Source: Bacillota bacterium
GTDB lineage: Bacteria > Bacillota > Clostridia > Christensenellales > CAG-138
Assembly: GCA_023435025.1 (NCBI GenBank)
Contig: JAEYSE010000023.1
Location: forward strand, 1 to 50,138
DNA length: 50,138 nucleotides
Direction of reading: 5' to 3'
Of this stretch, positions 33,071 through 41,567 are shown in pieces. Every line of letters starts with the position of its first letter. Within the stretch, counting starts at the first letter, position 1. The notes beneath the pieces are model-generated. The model searched no databases. It saw nothing but the letters and a program-made list of their open reading frames with translations, and was not told the origin of the DNA. The position numbers were made by a program, and so were the translations under genes.

Positions 33071-33955
33071 TTATTTCTGGATGTTCTCCATCGCATAGCG
33101 GACGAACCGCTTTGCAGCTCCCCGCTTCCTTCCATCTTTTTTGATAATGGCCACCACCTGCCAACCCGCCCGGGGATGATCCAGACGCACAAGCCGGATG
33201 TCTTCCCTCGTGCTGTTCCGGAATGTGGGCCGGGGCAGTATGGTTACCCCCAGGTTCTGAGCCGCAAGCTCAGTGAGATAGTCCCACTGTCCGCTCTCCG
33301 CCCAGACATAAGGCTCGAAACCTGCCTCCCTGCAGTTGGCGGTAATCTGATGCCGGAGCATGTATTCGTCATTGAAGAGCACCAGCTTCTCGTTCCGAAG
33401 CTCGGGATAGGTGATCGCCTCCCGCCCCGCCAGCGGATGACGGCTTGCTGCCACCAGCACCAGCTCGTCATCGAACAACGGAGTCACTTCAAAACGCCCG
33501 TCGTAGACCGGCAAAATGACAATTCCCACATCCAGCAACTCTTGATCCACGGCATCCTGGATGCTCTTGGCCCCCTTTTCCGCGACGCTGATCTCAATAC
33601 CGGGATAAAGTTCCCGGAAACCTGCGATGATGGGGGCGAAGAAGCAGGTGCAGATGAGTGGCGGGATACCTACGGTAACACGGCCCCGGTAGGTGCTCAT
33701 GGGGCCCTGCAACTCGGACAATATGCCTTCGTACTCCGCAATCATCCGCTGGGCACTCTCAAAAAGCCGCTGCCCCGCGTAGGTGAGTACAGGTTTCTTC
33801 TGCTTCGGCTCAAACAGAGGCGCACCGATCTCCTCGGCCAGCTTGCGGACGGCCTTACTTAGAGACGGCTGGGACACATACAGCCGCTCGGCCGCCCGGG
33901 TATAGCTCCCAAGTCGCGCCACCTCCACAAAATACATAAGCTGCCGGATCTCCAC
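33071..33955 (-). CDS. LysR-family regulator of the acyl-CoA operon
   Basis: A LysR-type regulator of 294 aa. The HTH region is IRQLMYFVEVARLGSYTRAA, then LYVSQPSLSKAVRKLAEEIG and PLFEPKQKKPVLTYAG. The effector domain begins GRVTVGIPPLICTCFFAPI and belongs to the CynR/CbbR-like group by general pattern. I choose GTG 33955, which gives the usual start MEIRQLMYFVEVA and has GAGGAGGCGGAAGC upstream; an in-frame start at 33982 is less natural. It is encoded directly upstream of, and in the same direction as, the CoA-transferase operon and separated from it by a hairpin and a LysR-box-like dyad. Confidence 0.9.
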   Translation of the reverse strand: MEIRQLMYFVEVARLGSYTRAAERLYVSQPSLSKAVRKLAEEIGAPLFEPKQKKPVLTYAGQRLFESAQRMIAEYEGILSELQGPMSTYRGRVTVGIPPLICTCFFAPIIAGFRELYPGIEISVAEKGAKSIQDAVDQELLDVGIVILPVYDGRFEVTPLFDDELVLVAASRHPLAGREAITYPELRNEKLVLFNDEYMLRHQITANCREAGFEPYVWAESGQWDYLTELAAQNLGVTILPRPTFRNSTREDIRLVRLDHPRAGWQVVAIIKKDGRKRGAAKRFVRYAMENIQK

Positions 33956-34158
33956 CGCTTCCGCCTCCTCTATTCTACCCAACGCTTGTTCTAGCAGTTT
34001 TTCCTTCTGGCAAAGACTTTGCCTTTTCCGTTTCTTAACGAAATGGACTGACTCTTGGAGGATAAGCCCCAGGGCGGTCCATCGGCCTATATATTATAGC
34101 AGTGGCATTACGCTCTTGTCCTCAAGTTATATTAATTTGGTTCATATCGTTAGCACTC

Positions 34159-34180
34159 GTGCGCAAAATGTGCGCCAAGA
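34159..34180 (+). repeat. 22-bp repeat, left copy
   Basis: Matches 49936-49957 at 20 of 22 positions, the last 15 bases exactly (AAATGTGCGCCAAGA). The right copy is next to a tRNA 3' fragment, so both could be integrase-related sites; chance is not excluded. Confidence 0.4.
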
Positions 34181-34320
34181 CCGCCAGTAGAGCGCAGAAC
34201 ATAGAATTTTTCAGTTTGGCGCAAAGGTACAAACCGAAAGGGCAAGTATATACTTACCCTATTGCAGACATTGAAAAGAAATAGCGATGTGCAAAAATGT
34301 GAACAACGTACACAATAGAA

Positions 34321-34361
34321 ATCAGCGGGAAGGCACCGAGTATAGTTACCTTACCGCTGAT
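34321..34361 (-). terminator. terminator of the beta-lactamase gene
   Basis: 8-bp stem ATCAGCGG (34321-34328) with CCGCTGAT (34354-34361), with additional pairing AAGG/CCTT inside. On the minus strand it is followed by TTCTATT. It lies 50 bases beyond the stop codon. Confidence 0.6.
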
Positions 34362-34410
34362 ATTTCTTCAAGAATTCTGGGGAATACCGCAAAGTCTTGA
34401 TTACGCCGCT

Positions 34411-35277
34411 CTATTCACTAAATTCTCCATTAATGATGTTGATTGCAATTTCCTTCGCTTTTGGGCCTCTTGCGTCGGGCTGGTTAAGCCGGATTGCAAA
34501 ATAGGTTGTTCCTCCATTGTTTTCAAACATCCCCACGAACCAGGCGTCAACCCAGACGTCATCCTTAATTCCGCTTCCGGTTTTGCCATAAATTTTAATA
34601 GAGCTATCTCCATTTTCGGTAAGCATTACTTCTTTCATTAGCTTGAGGTTTTCTTGGCTAAAAACATTTTTATCCTCAAATATTTTTTTCATTACATCAA
34701 CTTGCTGCCGAGGGGATATCTCTAAAGATGATTCCTGCCAAAACCCGTTTAGCTCCTTCCAGTTCTTAAAAGCGGGAAACAGAATATTGTTTAAACTCCC
34801 CTCCCATTCGCTTATATCACAGTTGCCATAATCCAATGTTTCTAGCGTGGTCTGAACATACTCTTTCCCCACTAAATCAATGATCTTTCTGAAATACCAT
34901 ATACCCGAAACTTTAAATGCCTGCCGATAGTCCAGATCTTTATTCCAGTCATTCAGGGGATAGTTTGTCCCATCCCATTGCAGGGTGGAGTTAGACGGGT
35001 CTATTGCTCCGCTTTCCAGCCCCATTAAACAGGAAATTATTTTGAACGACGAACAAGGAGATGATGGGTGTTCAGCCAAGTCTTTGTTATATATATAATA
35101 CATTTGTTCTGTAGTGCTGTAAAAAACCGCCGTTCCTTCTATTTCATGAAAATAAGCTTCATAATCAACTTCATGCTCCGACCTTGCTGCATCTATGCTG
35201 GCTGCGCATCCTGTAAAAATGATTGCGGCGGTAATAAAAGCGCATAAAAATACCAACAACCTCTGATATCGTTTCAT
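34411..35277 (-). CDS. class D beta-lactamase, lipoprotein type
   Basis: A 288-residue exported lipoprotein: signal sequence with lipobox FTGC (Cys24). Serine beta-lactamase motifs are Ser76-x-x-Lys79 (SSFK), Tyr150-Gly-Asn152 (DYGN) and Lys232-Thr-Gly (YGKTGSG). The FWQESSLEISP segment holds the tryptophan that in OXA enzymes stabilises the carboxylated lysine. The second class D motif is SGI (124-126) rather than Ser-x-Val. There is no M56 peptidase part, so it is not a BlaR sensor. Relatives exist in Clostridia, for example the C. difficile enzymes. The ATG at 35277 follows AAAGGAC. Whether it confers resistance cannot be told from sequence. Confidence 0.88.
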   Translation of the reverse strand: MKRYQRLLVFLCAFITAAIIFTGCAASIDAARSEHEVDYEAYFHEIEGTAVFYSTTEQMYYIYNKDLAEHPSSPCSSFKIISCLMGLESGAIDPSNSTLQWDGTNYPLNDWNKDLDYRQAFKVSGIWYFRKIIDLVGKEYVQTTLETLDYGNCDISEWEGSLNNILFPAFKNWKELNGFWQESSLEISPRQQVDVMKKIFEDKNVFSQENLKLMKEVMLTENGDSSIKIYGKTGSGIKDDVWVDAWFVGMFENNGGTTYFAIRLNQPDARGPKAKEIAINIINGEFSE

Positions 35278-35319
35278 AAACAATGTCCTTTCTGTTGCAA
35301 ATATAAGAGAAGCCCGCGT

Positions 35320-35622
35320 TCAGAAATCGGCTTTTGCCAAACCTTTCACTAAAAGAGTGTCGCATTTTGCTGCTTTTAAGCGGTGCTGCAAGATAGCTTT
35401 ATATTCCGGCGACTCATACCAGCGCTTAAACTCAATTTCATTCGGAAACTGTATTAATATCACTCTGCCATACATCCATTTACCTTCAAGGACTGTCGGC
35501 TTTTCATCAACAGCCAGATATTTTCCGTTAAACTTTGAAAACACCGCATCGACGTCTTTGAGATATTTTTGATATTCTCCATCATCGTGAATATCGATAT
35601 TGGCTATGAAGTAACAACTCAT
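35320..35622 (-). CDS. DUF1330 family protein
   Basis: A 100-residue protein of DUF1330, a dimeric ferredoxin-like fold of unknown function (IANIDIHDDGEYQKYLKDVD, GRVILIQFPNEIEFKRWYES, PEYKAILQHRLKAAKCDTLL). The N- and C-terminal patterns and the length match the family well. The start follows TGAGGAGAAGTAGATATT. It lies 26 bases after the RmlC-like gene and 42 bases before the beta-lactamase gene on the same strand, so all three may be on one transcript, though they share no evident function. Confidence 0.88.
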   Translation of the reverse strand: MSCYFIANIDIHDDGEYQKYLKDVDAVFSKFNGKYLAVDEKPTVLEGKWMYGRVILIQFPNEIEFKRWYESPEYKAILQHRLKAAKCDTLLVKGLAKADF

Positions 35623-35648
35623 AATATCTACTTCTCCTCATGGATAGA

Positions 35649-36197
35649 TTACAAATTACAATCGCTATCCTTTAAAAATGGCGCTTTCATGTCGTGCCAC
35701 GCCAATATTGGCTGATCAATCGGAAACGGAGTATTTAGGTCCGGATCATTCCAGGCGATCGCTCTTCTATACTCCGGGTGAAAATATTGGTCAATCTTCA
35801 TTACGACGCTCGTATCATCTTCTAATGATAAAAAGGCGTGGCCAAATCCTTTGGGAATATATATTTGCCGGCGATTATCTGAGGATAGTTCCACACAGAC
35901 CCATCGCTTGAAGGTTTTTGAACCTTTCCGTAAATCAATCGCAAAATCAAGCCCGCTTCCTTTGGCGCAATATAGCAGTTTTGTCTGCGCTTTTGGATTG
36001 TTTTGAAAGTGTATTCCGTACAATGTTCCTGCCTTTTTAGGGCAATACACATTTTCCTCAACAAAATCAGTATCTACGCCCACTTCGTTTAGTGCTCGTC
36101 TTGAAAACGTTGAATATGAACAACCCCTGATTTCATCATGTCTTTCATACTCAAAAATCAGGACTTCCGGCAAGTCCGTTGGCGTCGCTTTTAACAC
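35649..36197 (-). CDS. dTDP-4-dehydrorhamnose 3,5-epimerase-like protein (RmlC family)
   Basis: A 182-residue cupin epimerase of the RmlC family. GTLYGIHFQ corresponds to the catalytic-histidine segment GxLRGLHxQ, and IYIPKGFGHAFLSLEDDTSV plus IAWNDPDLNTPFPI match the barrel and C-terminal substrate loop. RmlC makes dTDP-rhamnose precursors, but no rmlA, rmlB or rmlD lies nearby. This copy may act on another nucleotide sugar or be a stray. It uses a GTG start (36197) with GAGGAGGAACAGTAA before it. The CDS ends 26 bases before DUF1330. Confidence 0.88.
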   Translation of the reverse strand: MLKATPTDLPEVLIFEYERHDEIRGCSYSTFSRRALNEVGVDTDFVEENVYCPKKAGTLYGIHFQNNPKAQTKLLYCAKGSGLDFAIDLRKGSKTFKRWVCVELSSDNRRQIYIPKGFGHAFLSLEDDTSVVMKIDQYFHPEYRRAIAWNDPDLNTPFPIDQPILAWHDMKAPFLKDSDCNL

Positions 36198-36404
36198 TTA
36201 CTGTTCCTCCTCAAAGGCAATCGCTCGTTTTTGACTAAAAACACATGTCTATGCAAAACATCTGCTCCATCTCGGTGAGGAGCGTGCTAATGTGCAAGAC
36301 TCCCCTGACATGGTTCAGATCCCCTCCAATATCCGGAATGAAGTCCTCCATCTTATGTAGCTTTCATTTGTCATGAGAACCGCTTAATCGCACCCTTTAT
36401 TGAT

Positions 36405-36779
36405 CTAGGCATGACCGGTATCTCTTCTTTTAAGGAACACTTCTTTTACCAAAAACCCCGATGATATAATAAAGAGTACCAAAAACATTATCATCGCTGG
36501 TAGGTTTCCTCTTTGTCCAAAATACCCCGCCGCGTTTAGCACGGAGTATATCAGCATCCCGTTCGATACCAGGAAAAGCTTTCTTGCATATGTTTTACCG
36601 GTGAGCAATCCTATACCGCAAGCCAGCAGCAGAATTGCCATAAGAAATTCAGACGCTAGGTGAAAGGATATTTCAACAGGGCCTTCCGTTATGCCCCCCG
36701 TCAGGAGCGTCATGGTCCACATCCCCAATACAGATATACTTATTACAATAGAATAAATCGCTGCTATTTTTCTGAACAT
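36405..36779 (-). CDS. small membrane protein, four predicted segments
   Basis: A 124-residue integral membrane protein of unknown family. Hydrophobic segments are approximately at 6-25 (AAIYSIVISISVLGMWTMTL), 41-60 (ASEFLMAILLLACGIGLLTG), 66-85 and 92-112 (AMIMFLVLFIISSGFLVKEV), followed by a short basic tail. The ATG at 36779 is preceded by TTGGAGGAAAAAGC; a longer frame to 36836 lacks a ribosome binding site. No motif reveals a function. It lies alone between the OsmC/small ORF pair and the RmlC gene. Confidence 0.75.
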   Translation of the reverse strand: MFRKIAAIYSIVISISVLGMWTMTLLTGGITEGPVEISFHLASEFLMAILLLACGIGLLTGKTYARKLFLVSNGMLIYSVLNAAGYFGQRGNLPAMIMFLVLFIISSGFLVKEVFLKRRDTGHA

Positions 36780-36880
36780 GCTTTTTCCTCCAATGCACTG
36801 CTTTTTTTCTTCGCTGGGTAGCCAAAACAAGCCCAAAGTGACAAAGAAAATATCGACAATAGCTCTAATGATTAAGTCAG

Positions 36881-36976
36881 CTACATCCCCTTAAATACCA
36901 AAGGTACAAAAAAGGCAACTATCATGTTAATTCCATATAAAACACCGCCAAGAAGGAGAGCGTTAAGGTATAACAT
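36881..36976 (-). CDS. very small hydrophobic ORF after osmC-like gene
   Basis: 31 codons opening at an ATG that directly follows the OsmC stop codon. The product is one strongly hydrophobic span (LYLNALLLGGVLYGINMIVA, then FFVPLVFKGM). It has no ribosome binding site of its own, so translation would depend on coupling. It may be a membrane microprotein or the stub of a lost gene. Confidence 0.35.
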   Translation of the reverse strand: MLYLNALLLGGVLYGINMIVAFFVPLVFKGM

Positions 36977-37402
36977 TTAGTCACTGATTTCAATCTCAAT
37001 ATCAACTTCTACATTTCCTTTGATCATAGACCATACCGGACACATTTTATCTTCTGCAATCTGGAGGGCCTCTCGCGCTTCAGCTTCCAGCAAGTCTTTT
37101 GCCTTGATTTTCAGAGCCAATAATATGTGCTGAAGTGCCTTGGGGTGTTCTTCACGCACAGTGCCTTTCATTTCTACAGATATTCCATTCACCTGCTTTT
37201 TCATCCGATAACGCAACAGAGTCAAAAGCGCTGTGCTTACACAGGAGCCGAAACTTGCCATAAGCAACTCTAGTGAAGTGTAGCCCTTGCCGGTACCTAT
37301 CGGCGGGAAGTAATCAATCACAACCTCCGGGTTTTCGCGGGCCGTAGCGCTGAACATTACCTTGTCATCAATTGACTGGATCTTTACTGCTAAAGTATTC
37401 AT
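36977..37402 (-). CDS. OsmC family protein
   Basis: A 141-residue protein of the OsmC/Ohr fold (thiol-dependent peroxide reductases and relatives). Visible are the first redox-cysteine region LMASFGSCVSTALLTLLRYR and the second, AEDKMCPVWSMIKGNVEVDI, matching the two conserved cysteines of the family. It may detoxify organic peroxides in an anaerobe exposed to oxygen. The start follows GAGGGGATTGATACT. It lies 62 bases after the decarboxylase gene on the same strand, but functional linkage is not evident. Confidence 0.88.
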   Translation of the reverse strand: MNTLAVKIQSIDDKVMFSATARENPEVVIDYFPPIGTGKGYTSLELLMASFGSCVSTALLTLLRYRMKKQVNGISVEMKGTVREEHPKALQHILLALKIKAKDLLEAEAREALQIAEDKMCPVWSMIKGNVEVDIEIEISD

Positions 37403-37464
37403 AGTATCAATCCCCTCATTTATTTACAATTTAATTGCACTAAGGCCCCCACCGCCGCATCACT

Positions 37465-38889
37465 TTAGCTCCCTACAGCAGACAGCTCTGCCTCCTCTTT
37501 TGCTTTAACAAACACTTTGACAGAACGGTCGATATCTTCATAAGTGGTCCTATAAGAGCAAACGCTGATTCGTATCGCGGACTCGACGCCCCATTTCGCA
37601 CCGCCGCACCAGCATTCTTTAGAGTTTTGTATAAACGTAAGCGCCTTCTCTGTTAACTCAGAGCTGCAAAGGCATGTCAATACTTGATTGAAGCATACAT
37701 CATTGATAATTCTAAATCCGTTTTCTTCCAAGGACTTTGCAAAATATACCGCTTTATGATGCAAATCTCCAATAAGCTCTGAGACGCCTTTTTTCCCTAG
37801 GGATTTTAAAGTGGCCCATAGTTCGACTATTCTGGCTCTTCTGGACATATCCAGCGTATACGACATGCCGTCCCTGCAATCACTGTAAATGAAATATGAA
37901 CCAGTGATACGAAGCGCTTTGATTAAAGCGCTTCTGTGCCTGCAAAGGATTACCCCATTGTCGTAAGGCGCATTCAAGGTTTTATGTGCGTCTACAGACC
38001 ATGAGGCAGCCAATTCAACGCCACTGGTTAAGCTATTCAACTCTTTTGAAGCTGAGGCCCATAGGCCAAAAGCACCGTCTACATGTACCCATGAACCGGC
38101 TTTCCTGGCCTTTTGGCAGAGTTTTTCAAAATGATCAAATGCGCCTGAATTGACGTTACCGGCCTGCAAAATGAGCAGTGTTTTATTGTCCAGCTCCGGC
38201 ACGGCATCCGCTATGATCCGTCCCTGTTTATCTGCGGGAACTCTGATCAACCTCTCACTCCCCATCCCTAAAATGGAGAGCGCTTTGTAGATTGTCGAAT
38301 GAGCACCATCGCCAAGAATAACTCGAATTTCCGGTGCGGCAAAGAGGCCATTCTCTCCGACGTTATAACCGAGTTGCTCTAATAAATAGTTTCTGCCGGC
38401 TGCAAGGCCGCAAAGCGTTGCCGTTGAACTGCCTCCTACAAATCCAGCGGCCGTATCTTCCGGAAGTTTGAGAAGATCTACTAACCATTTTTCACAAACC
38501 TCCTCCAATGTAGAAACGATAGGAGAGCTAACATATAAGGCCGCATTTTGATCCCAAGCATCAGATAGCCATTTTGCCGCAAGAGCAGCAGGAACAATAC
38601 CTCCATTCACGAAACCAAAATAGCGACCTCCGGTTTGTGCAATGGTTGCAGGTGATCCTTTTAAGTGCAGCATGTCCAGTATATCGTGGGGATTGCTCCC
38701 TTCGGGTGGAAGCTGCTCTTTAAATATGCCAAGCCCTTCGATTGCCGTTTTATCCGGAAATACGGATTGATCAAGTATATTTTTCATATAGTCGAAGGCA
38801 TAACTTTTCGCTCGTTCAAATAACGCCCAATCTATCGCTTCTTCTCTTAATCGGTCACTCACATTTCTAGCACTTACGTTTTGTTCCAT
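37465..38889 (-). CDS. group II pyridoxal-dependent decarboxylase
   Basis: A 474-residue PLP enzyme of the glutamate/aromatic-amino-acid decarboxylase group. GFVGGSSTATLCGLAAGRNY anchors the cofactor phosphate, WVHVDGAFGLWA carries the PLP aspartate, and SVDAHKTLNAPYDNGVILC carries the Schiff-base lysine (about residue 304). The N-terminal WLSDAWDQNAALYVSSPIVS shows the substrate-side loop. The substrate is unknown; aspartate, aromatic and branched amino acids are all possible in this group. The gene is divergent from a MocR regulator with three direct repeats in between, strongly suggesting specific regulation. The start follows CAGGAGTGAAC. Confidence 0.9.
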   Translation of the reverse strand: MEQNVSARNVSDRLREEAIDWALFERAKSYAFDYMKNILDQSVFPDKTAIEGLGIFKEQLPPEGSNPHDILDMLHLKGSPATIAQTGGRYFGFVNGGIVPAALAAKWLSDAWDQNAALYVSSPIVSTLEEVCEKWLVDLLKLPEDTAAGFVGGSSTATLCGLAAGRNYLLEQLGYNVGENGLFAAPEIRVILGDGAHSTIYKALSILGMGSERLIRVPADKQGRIIADAVPELDNKTLLILQAGNVNSGAFDHFEKLCQKARKAGSWVHVDGAFGLWASASKELNSLTSGVELAASWSVDAHKTLNAPYDNGVILCRHRSALIKALRITGSYFIYSDCRDGMSYTLDMSRRARIVELWATLKSLGKKGVSELIGDLHHKAVYFAKSLEENGFRIINDVCFNQVLTCLCSSELTEKALTFIQNSKECWCGGAKWGVESAIRISVCSYRTTYEDIDRSVKVFVKAKEEAELSAVGS

Positions 38890-38956
38890 TTTTCGTTGTT
38901 CACTCCTGATCTATACTTTATATCCAACAATACCCAAATGTCTTCTTGCTTTTACA

Positions 38957-39001
38957 ATTGTATGCTTGAAATTGTATGCAGTCAATGCTAACATTGTATG
39001 C
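38957..39001. promoter_or_regulatory. three direct repeats, probable MocR operator
   Basis: ATTGTATGC occurs at 38957-38965, 38971-38979 and 38993-39001, all in the same orientation (start-to-start 14 and 22 bases). GntR/MocR proteins such as GabR and PdxR bind direct repeats. The site lies between the divergent decarboxylase and MocR genes; TTGAAA (38966) and TAACAT (38989) could form the MocR promoter within it. Confidence 0.65.
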
Positions 39002-39029
39002 AGAACAATGTTTTCCAGGAGATGGCGCA

Positions 39030-40412
39030 ATGATTAGTGAATGGTGTCCAAATTTAGAAACAGGTGATAAGCCGTTATATCTTGCGCTGGCGGATGCATT
39101 GGAATCAGATATTCATTCAGGTATCTTAAAGCCGGGAGAAAGATTGCCGCCACAAAGAGAACTGGCAGACCGTCTTGGTGTAAACCTAAGCACAATAACA
39201 AGAGCTTTTCAGGTTTGCGAGCTAAAGGGCGTGATCTTTGGCGTAGTAGGAAGCGGAACCTTTGTTGCTTCCGATGTGAAAGTACCTTTATCCCTTGTCA
39301 GCCAGAGCCGATCGTCGGGAATTATTGAAATGGGGCAGGTATTGCCGCTTCCCAGTATGGATGCAAATACTGCGCGAATGGCAAAAGTATTGCTTCAAGA
39401 CATGGATATGGAGAGATTGATCAGGTATTGTGAGCCGGCCGGCAATCTAAAGCATCGGGCTATAGGAGCAGAGTGGCTAAAACGCTTTAACATCCATGCT
39501 TCACCCGAAAACATTTTGATTACCCCCGGCTCTCAGAATGCAATATCTATATGCATGCTGACGTTATTTGAACATGGCGATCGAGTTGCGGTAGATGCTC
39601 TAACCTATCCCGGCATTAAGGCATTGGCAGCAATGCACGGAATAAGGCTGGTGCCAATTGAAATGACAGAAGAAGGCATGAATCCGCAGGCTTTTCTAAA
39701 TGCTTGCAGAAATGATGGGATTAAGGGTATTTACCTGATGCCGGAGGTACAGAACCCAACGACCAGTGCCATGACACAAAACTATAGGGAGCAGATCGCA
39801 GATATTGTAATAAAGAATGATATTGTTTTAGTTGAAGATGACGCCTATGGTTATACTGGCAGCCTTGAGAGCACCCCCATATCTGCTTACGCCCCGGAAC
39901 ATGGAATTTATATAGGCGGCACATCAAAATTGCTTGGGCCGGGATTCAGAATTTCTTTTACGAAAGTACCGGATGCGTATATCGAACGAATGAAAAAGGG
40001 AGTGCTGAACACCTCATGGATGGCCTCGCCCATTACCGCTGAAATAGTGGCCAGGTTGATTGAAACCGGAAAATCAGAAGCTATCCTAAAGGATAAAAGA
40101 GCAGAAGCGCAAAAAAGAAATATTGTTGCTTTAAAAAAGCTAGCTCAATACGATGTAGCAAGCAGACCTTTCGGCTTTTTTCAATGGTTAAAGCTGCCGG
40201 ATGGTTGGCAGGGAAGAGATTTTGAAATGTGCGCCAGAGAAGCCGGAGCACAGGTGTTTTGTGCAGAGAAATTTGCAGTGGGCAGTTACCAGTTGCCATC
40301 CGCTATAAGAATTTCCCTATCGGGGCCGGACACCATTGAGGAATTGGAAAGAGGGCTTGATATTCTAACCAGCGTATTATCTAAGGGGTATGAAAATCAA
40401 ATAATCATTTAA
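39030..40412 (+). CDS. MocR-type regulator (GntR HTH fused to aminotransferase domain)
   Basis: A 460-residue regulator. The N-terminal GntR winged helix (about 10-85) reads YLALADALESDIHSGILKPG, ERLPPQRELADRLGVNLSTI and TRAFQVCELKGVIFGVVGSG. A fold-type I aminotransferase domain follows, with the PLP lysine in IYIGGTSKLLGPGFRISF and the aspartate in VLVEDDAYGYT. MocR proteins sense PLP or amino-acid adducts and regulate a divergent gene. The adjacent PLP decarboxylase is the clear candidate. The ATG at 39030 follows GGAGATGGCGCA; a start 18 codons earlier would run through the operator repeats. Confidence 0.92.
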   Translation: MISEWCPNLETGDKPLYLALADALESDIHSGILKPGERLPPQRELADRLGVNLSTITRAFQVCELKGVIFGVVGSGTFVASDVKVPLSLVSQSRSSGIIEMGQVLPLPSMDANTARMAKVLLQDMDMERLIRYCEPAGNLKHRAIGAEWLKRFNIHASPENILITPGSQNAISICMLTLFEHGDRVAVDALTYPGIKALAAMHGIRLVPIEMTEEGMNPQAFLNACRNDGIKGIYLMPEVQNPTTSAMTQNYREQIADIVIKNDIVLVEDDAYGYTGSLESTPISAYAPEHGIYIGGTSKLLGPGFRISFTKVPDAYIERMKKGVLNTSWMASPITAEIVARLIETGKSEAILKDKRAEAQKRNIVALKKLAQYDVASRPFGFFQWLKLPDGWQGRDFEMCAREAGAQVFCAEKFAVGSYQLPSAIRISLSGPDTIEELERGLDILTSVLSKGYENQIII

Positions 40413-40600
40413 GCTCTTTGTTTCCAATAGGGATGTATCGTAACGTGCTAGCAAATAGTACTAAGCACAGCAACGCCCCTGACAGATTGCGGAATTTGAA
40501 GAACTAATCAGAAAACGCAGTGTATTTCGCCATTGACTTTACAGCAGATCCGTTATATTATCATAGCCATTATTATAACCAATATAAAAAGGTGAGTTCA

Positions 40601-41533
40601 ATGATAAAGCAATATGATTTTTTACCATCCTTTCTTATGGACGGCGGCAAAGCTGAATATATGAGTGCAAATGTCTTACACAAAACAGACTTACACATCC
40701 ACTCCTGCTATAGCAATGATGGAGATTATACTCCCGCTGAGCTTGTTCAAATGTGTATAGATGCGGGCATTTCCAGAATGGCGATAGCTGATCACAATTG
40801 TATAAAAGGAACTCAGGAAGCAATTGAAATTGTGAAAAGTACGCAATTGCACTATTATCCTGCTATAGAAATTGACTGTACATACCAAAACATCAATTTT
40901 CATGTTCTTGGCTATGATATCGAATTGAAAAGATCTGATTTTGAAGCCATAGAACAGAACGTAAGAAAGCAATGTGATTATGCTTCTAAAGAAAGTCTCA
41001 GGCTGGTAAACAAGATGGGTTTTGATCTCACCGAGGAAGATCTCAAGGAAGTAACCTCCGGAGGATATTGGAGTGAATGCTGGACGGGAGAGGCTTTTGC
41101 CGAAGCTCTGTTGAAGAACGAAAAATATGCTGGAAATGATCTTTTACTGCCTTATAGAGATGGTGGGCATCGAAGCGATAACCCATATGTAAATTTCTAT
41201 TGGGATTATTGCGCACAGGGAAAGCGGTGCTATGTGCCCATGACTTATCCCGATATGAGGGATGTAATTGATATCATTCATCGTAATAACGGTAAAGCAG
41301 TATTGGCCCATCCGGGAGTTAACCTGCACGGAAATTTTGATAAGATCGATCAGCTGATCCCATTAGGTCTTGATGGGATTGAAGCTTATAGTAGTTACCA
41401 TTCTCCTGAAGTTGGCCAGTGGTTTCTGAGGAAAGCCCAGCATCTTGGTGTTTTTGTAACATGCGGAAGCGATTTTCACGGCAAGACAAAACCAGCGATT
41501 AAGCTGGGTTATTGTGGTGTACCTCTTTTGTAA
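40601..41533 (+). CDS. PHP-domain metal-dependent phosphoesterase
   Basis: A 310-residue PHP-family hydrolase. The metal-binding motifs appear in order: DLHIHSCYSNDGDYTPAEL (about 30-48), MAIADHNCIKGTQEA, the glutamate/histidine region PAIEIDCTYQNINFHVLGYD, KAVLAHPGVNLHG and TCGSDFHGKTKP near the C-terminus. Such proteins split phosphate esters of sugars, nucleotides or amino-acid derivatives. The start at ATG 40601 is preceded by AAAAAGGTGAGTTCA. It is followed by a ROK regulator and a broken oxidoreductase gene, a combination suggesting a former sugar-phosphate locus (inference). Confidence 0.88.
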   Translation: MIKQYDFLPSFLMDGGKAEYMSANVLHKTDLHIHSCYSNDGDYTPAELVQMCIDAGISRMAIADHNCIKGTQEAIEIVKSTQLHYYPAIEIDCTYQNINFHVLGYDIELKRSDFEAIEQNVRKQCDYASKESLRLVNKMGFDLTEEDLKEVTSGGYWSECWTGEAFAEALLKNEKYAGNDLLLPYRDGGHRSDNPYVNFYWDYCAQGKRCYVPMTYPDMRDVIDIIHRNNGKAVLAHPGVNLHGNFDKIDQLIPLGLDGIEAYSSYHSPEVGQWFLRKAQHLGVFVTCGSDFHGKTKPAIKLGYCGVPLL

Positions 41534-41567
41534 GTATGATTGCTGATTCTTTAGACAGGCGGGTTTT

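Larger units (their letters stand above)
33956..34410. other. 455-base gap marking a change in gene content
   Basis: No gene is supported. A TATAAT-like box on the minus strand (34098-34093) may serve the LysR gene. A 60-codon plus-strand frame (34102-34284) lacks a ribosome binding site. At 34159-34180 lies a 22-bp sequence matching 49936-49957 at 20 positions. A terminator (34321-34361) ends the beta-lactamase gene. By eye, A+T rises from here to about 43 kb. Confidence 0.5.

Noticed and set aside
34102..34284. A 60-codon plus-strand ORF in the 33956-34410 gap
   Set aside because: No ribosome binding site, no recognised family, and it runs through the repeat sequence; not supported as a gene.
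36235..36351. A 38-codon minus-strand frame beginning MEDFIPDIGGDLNHV
   Set aside because: No ribosome binding site and no family; it could be the end of a lost gene but chance is as likely.
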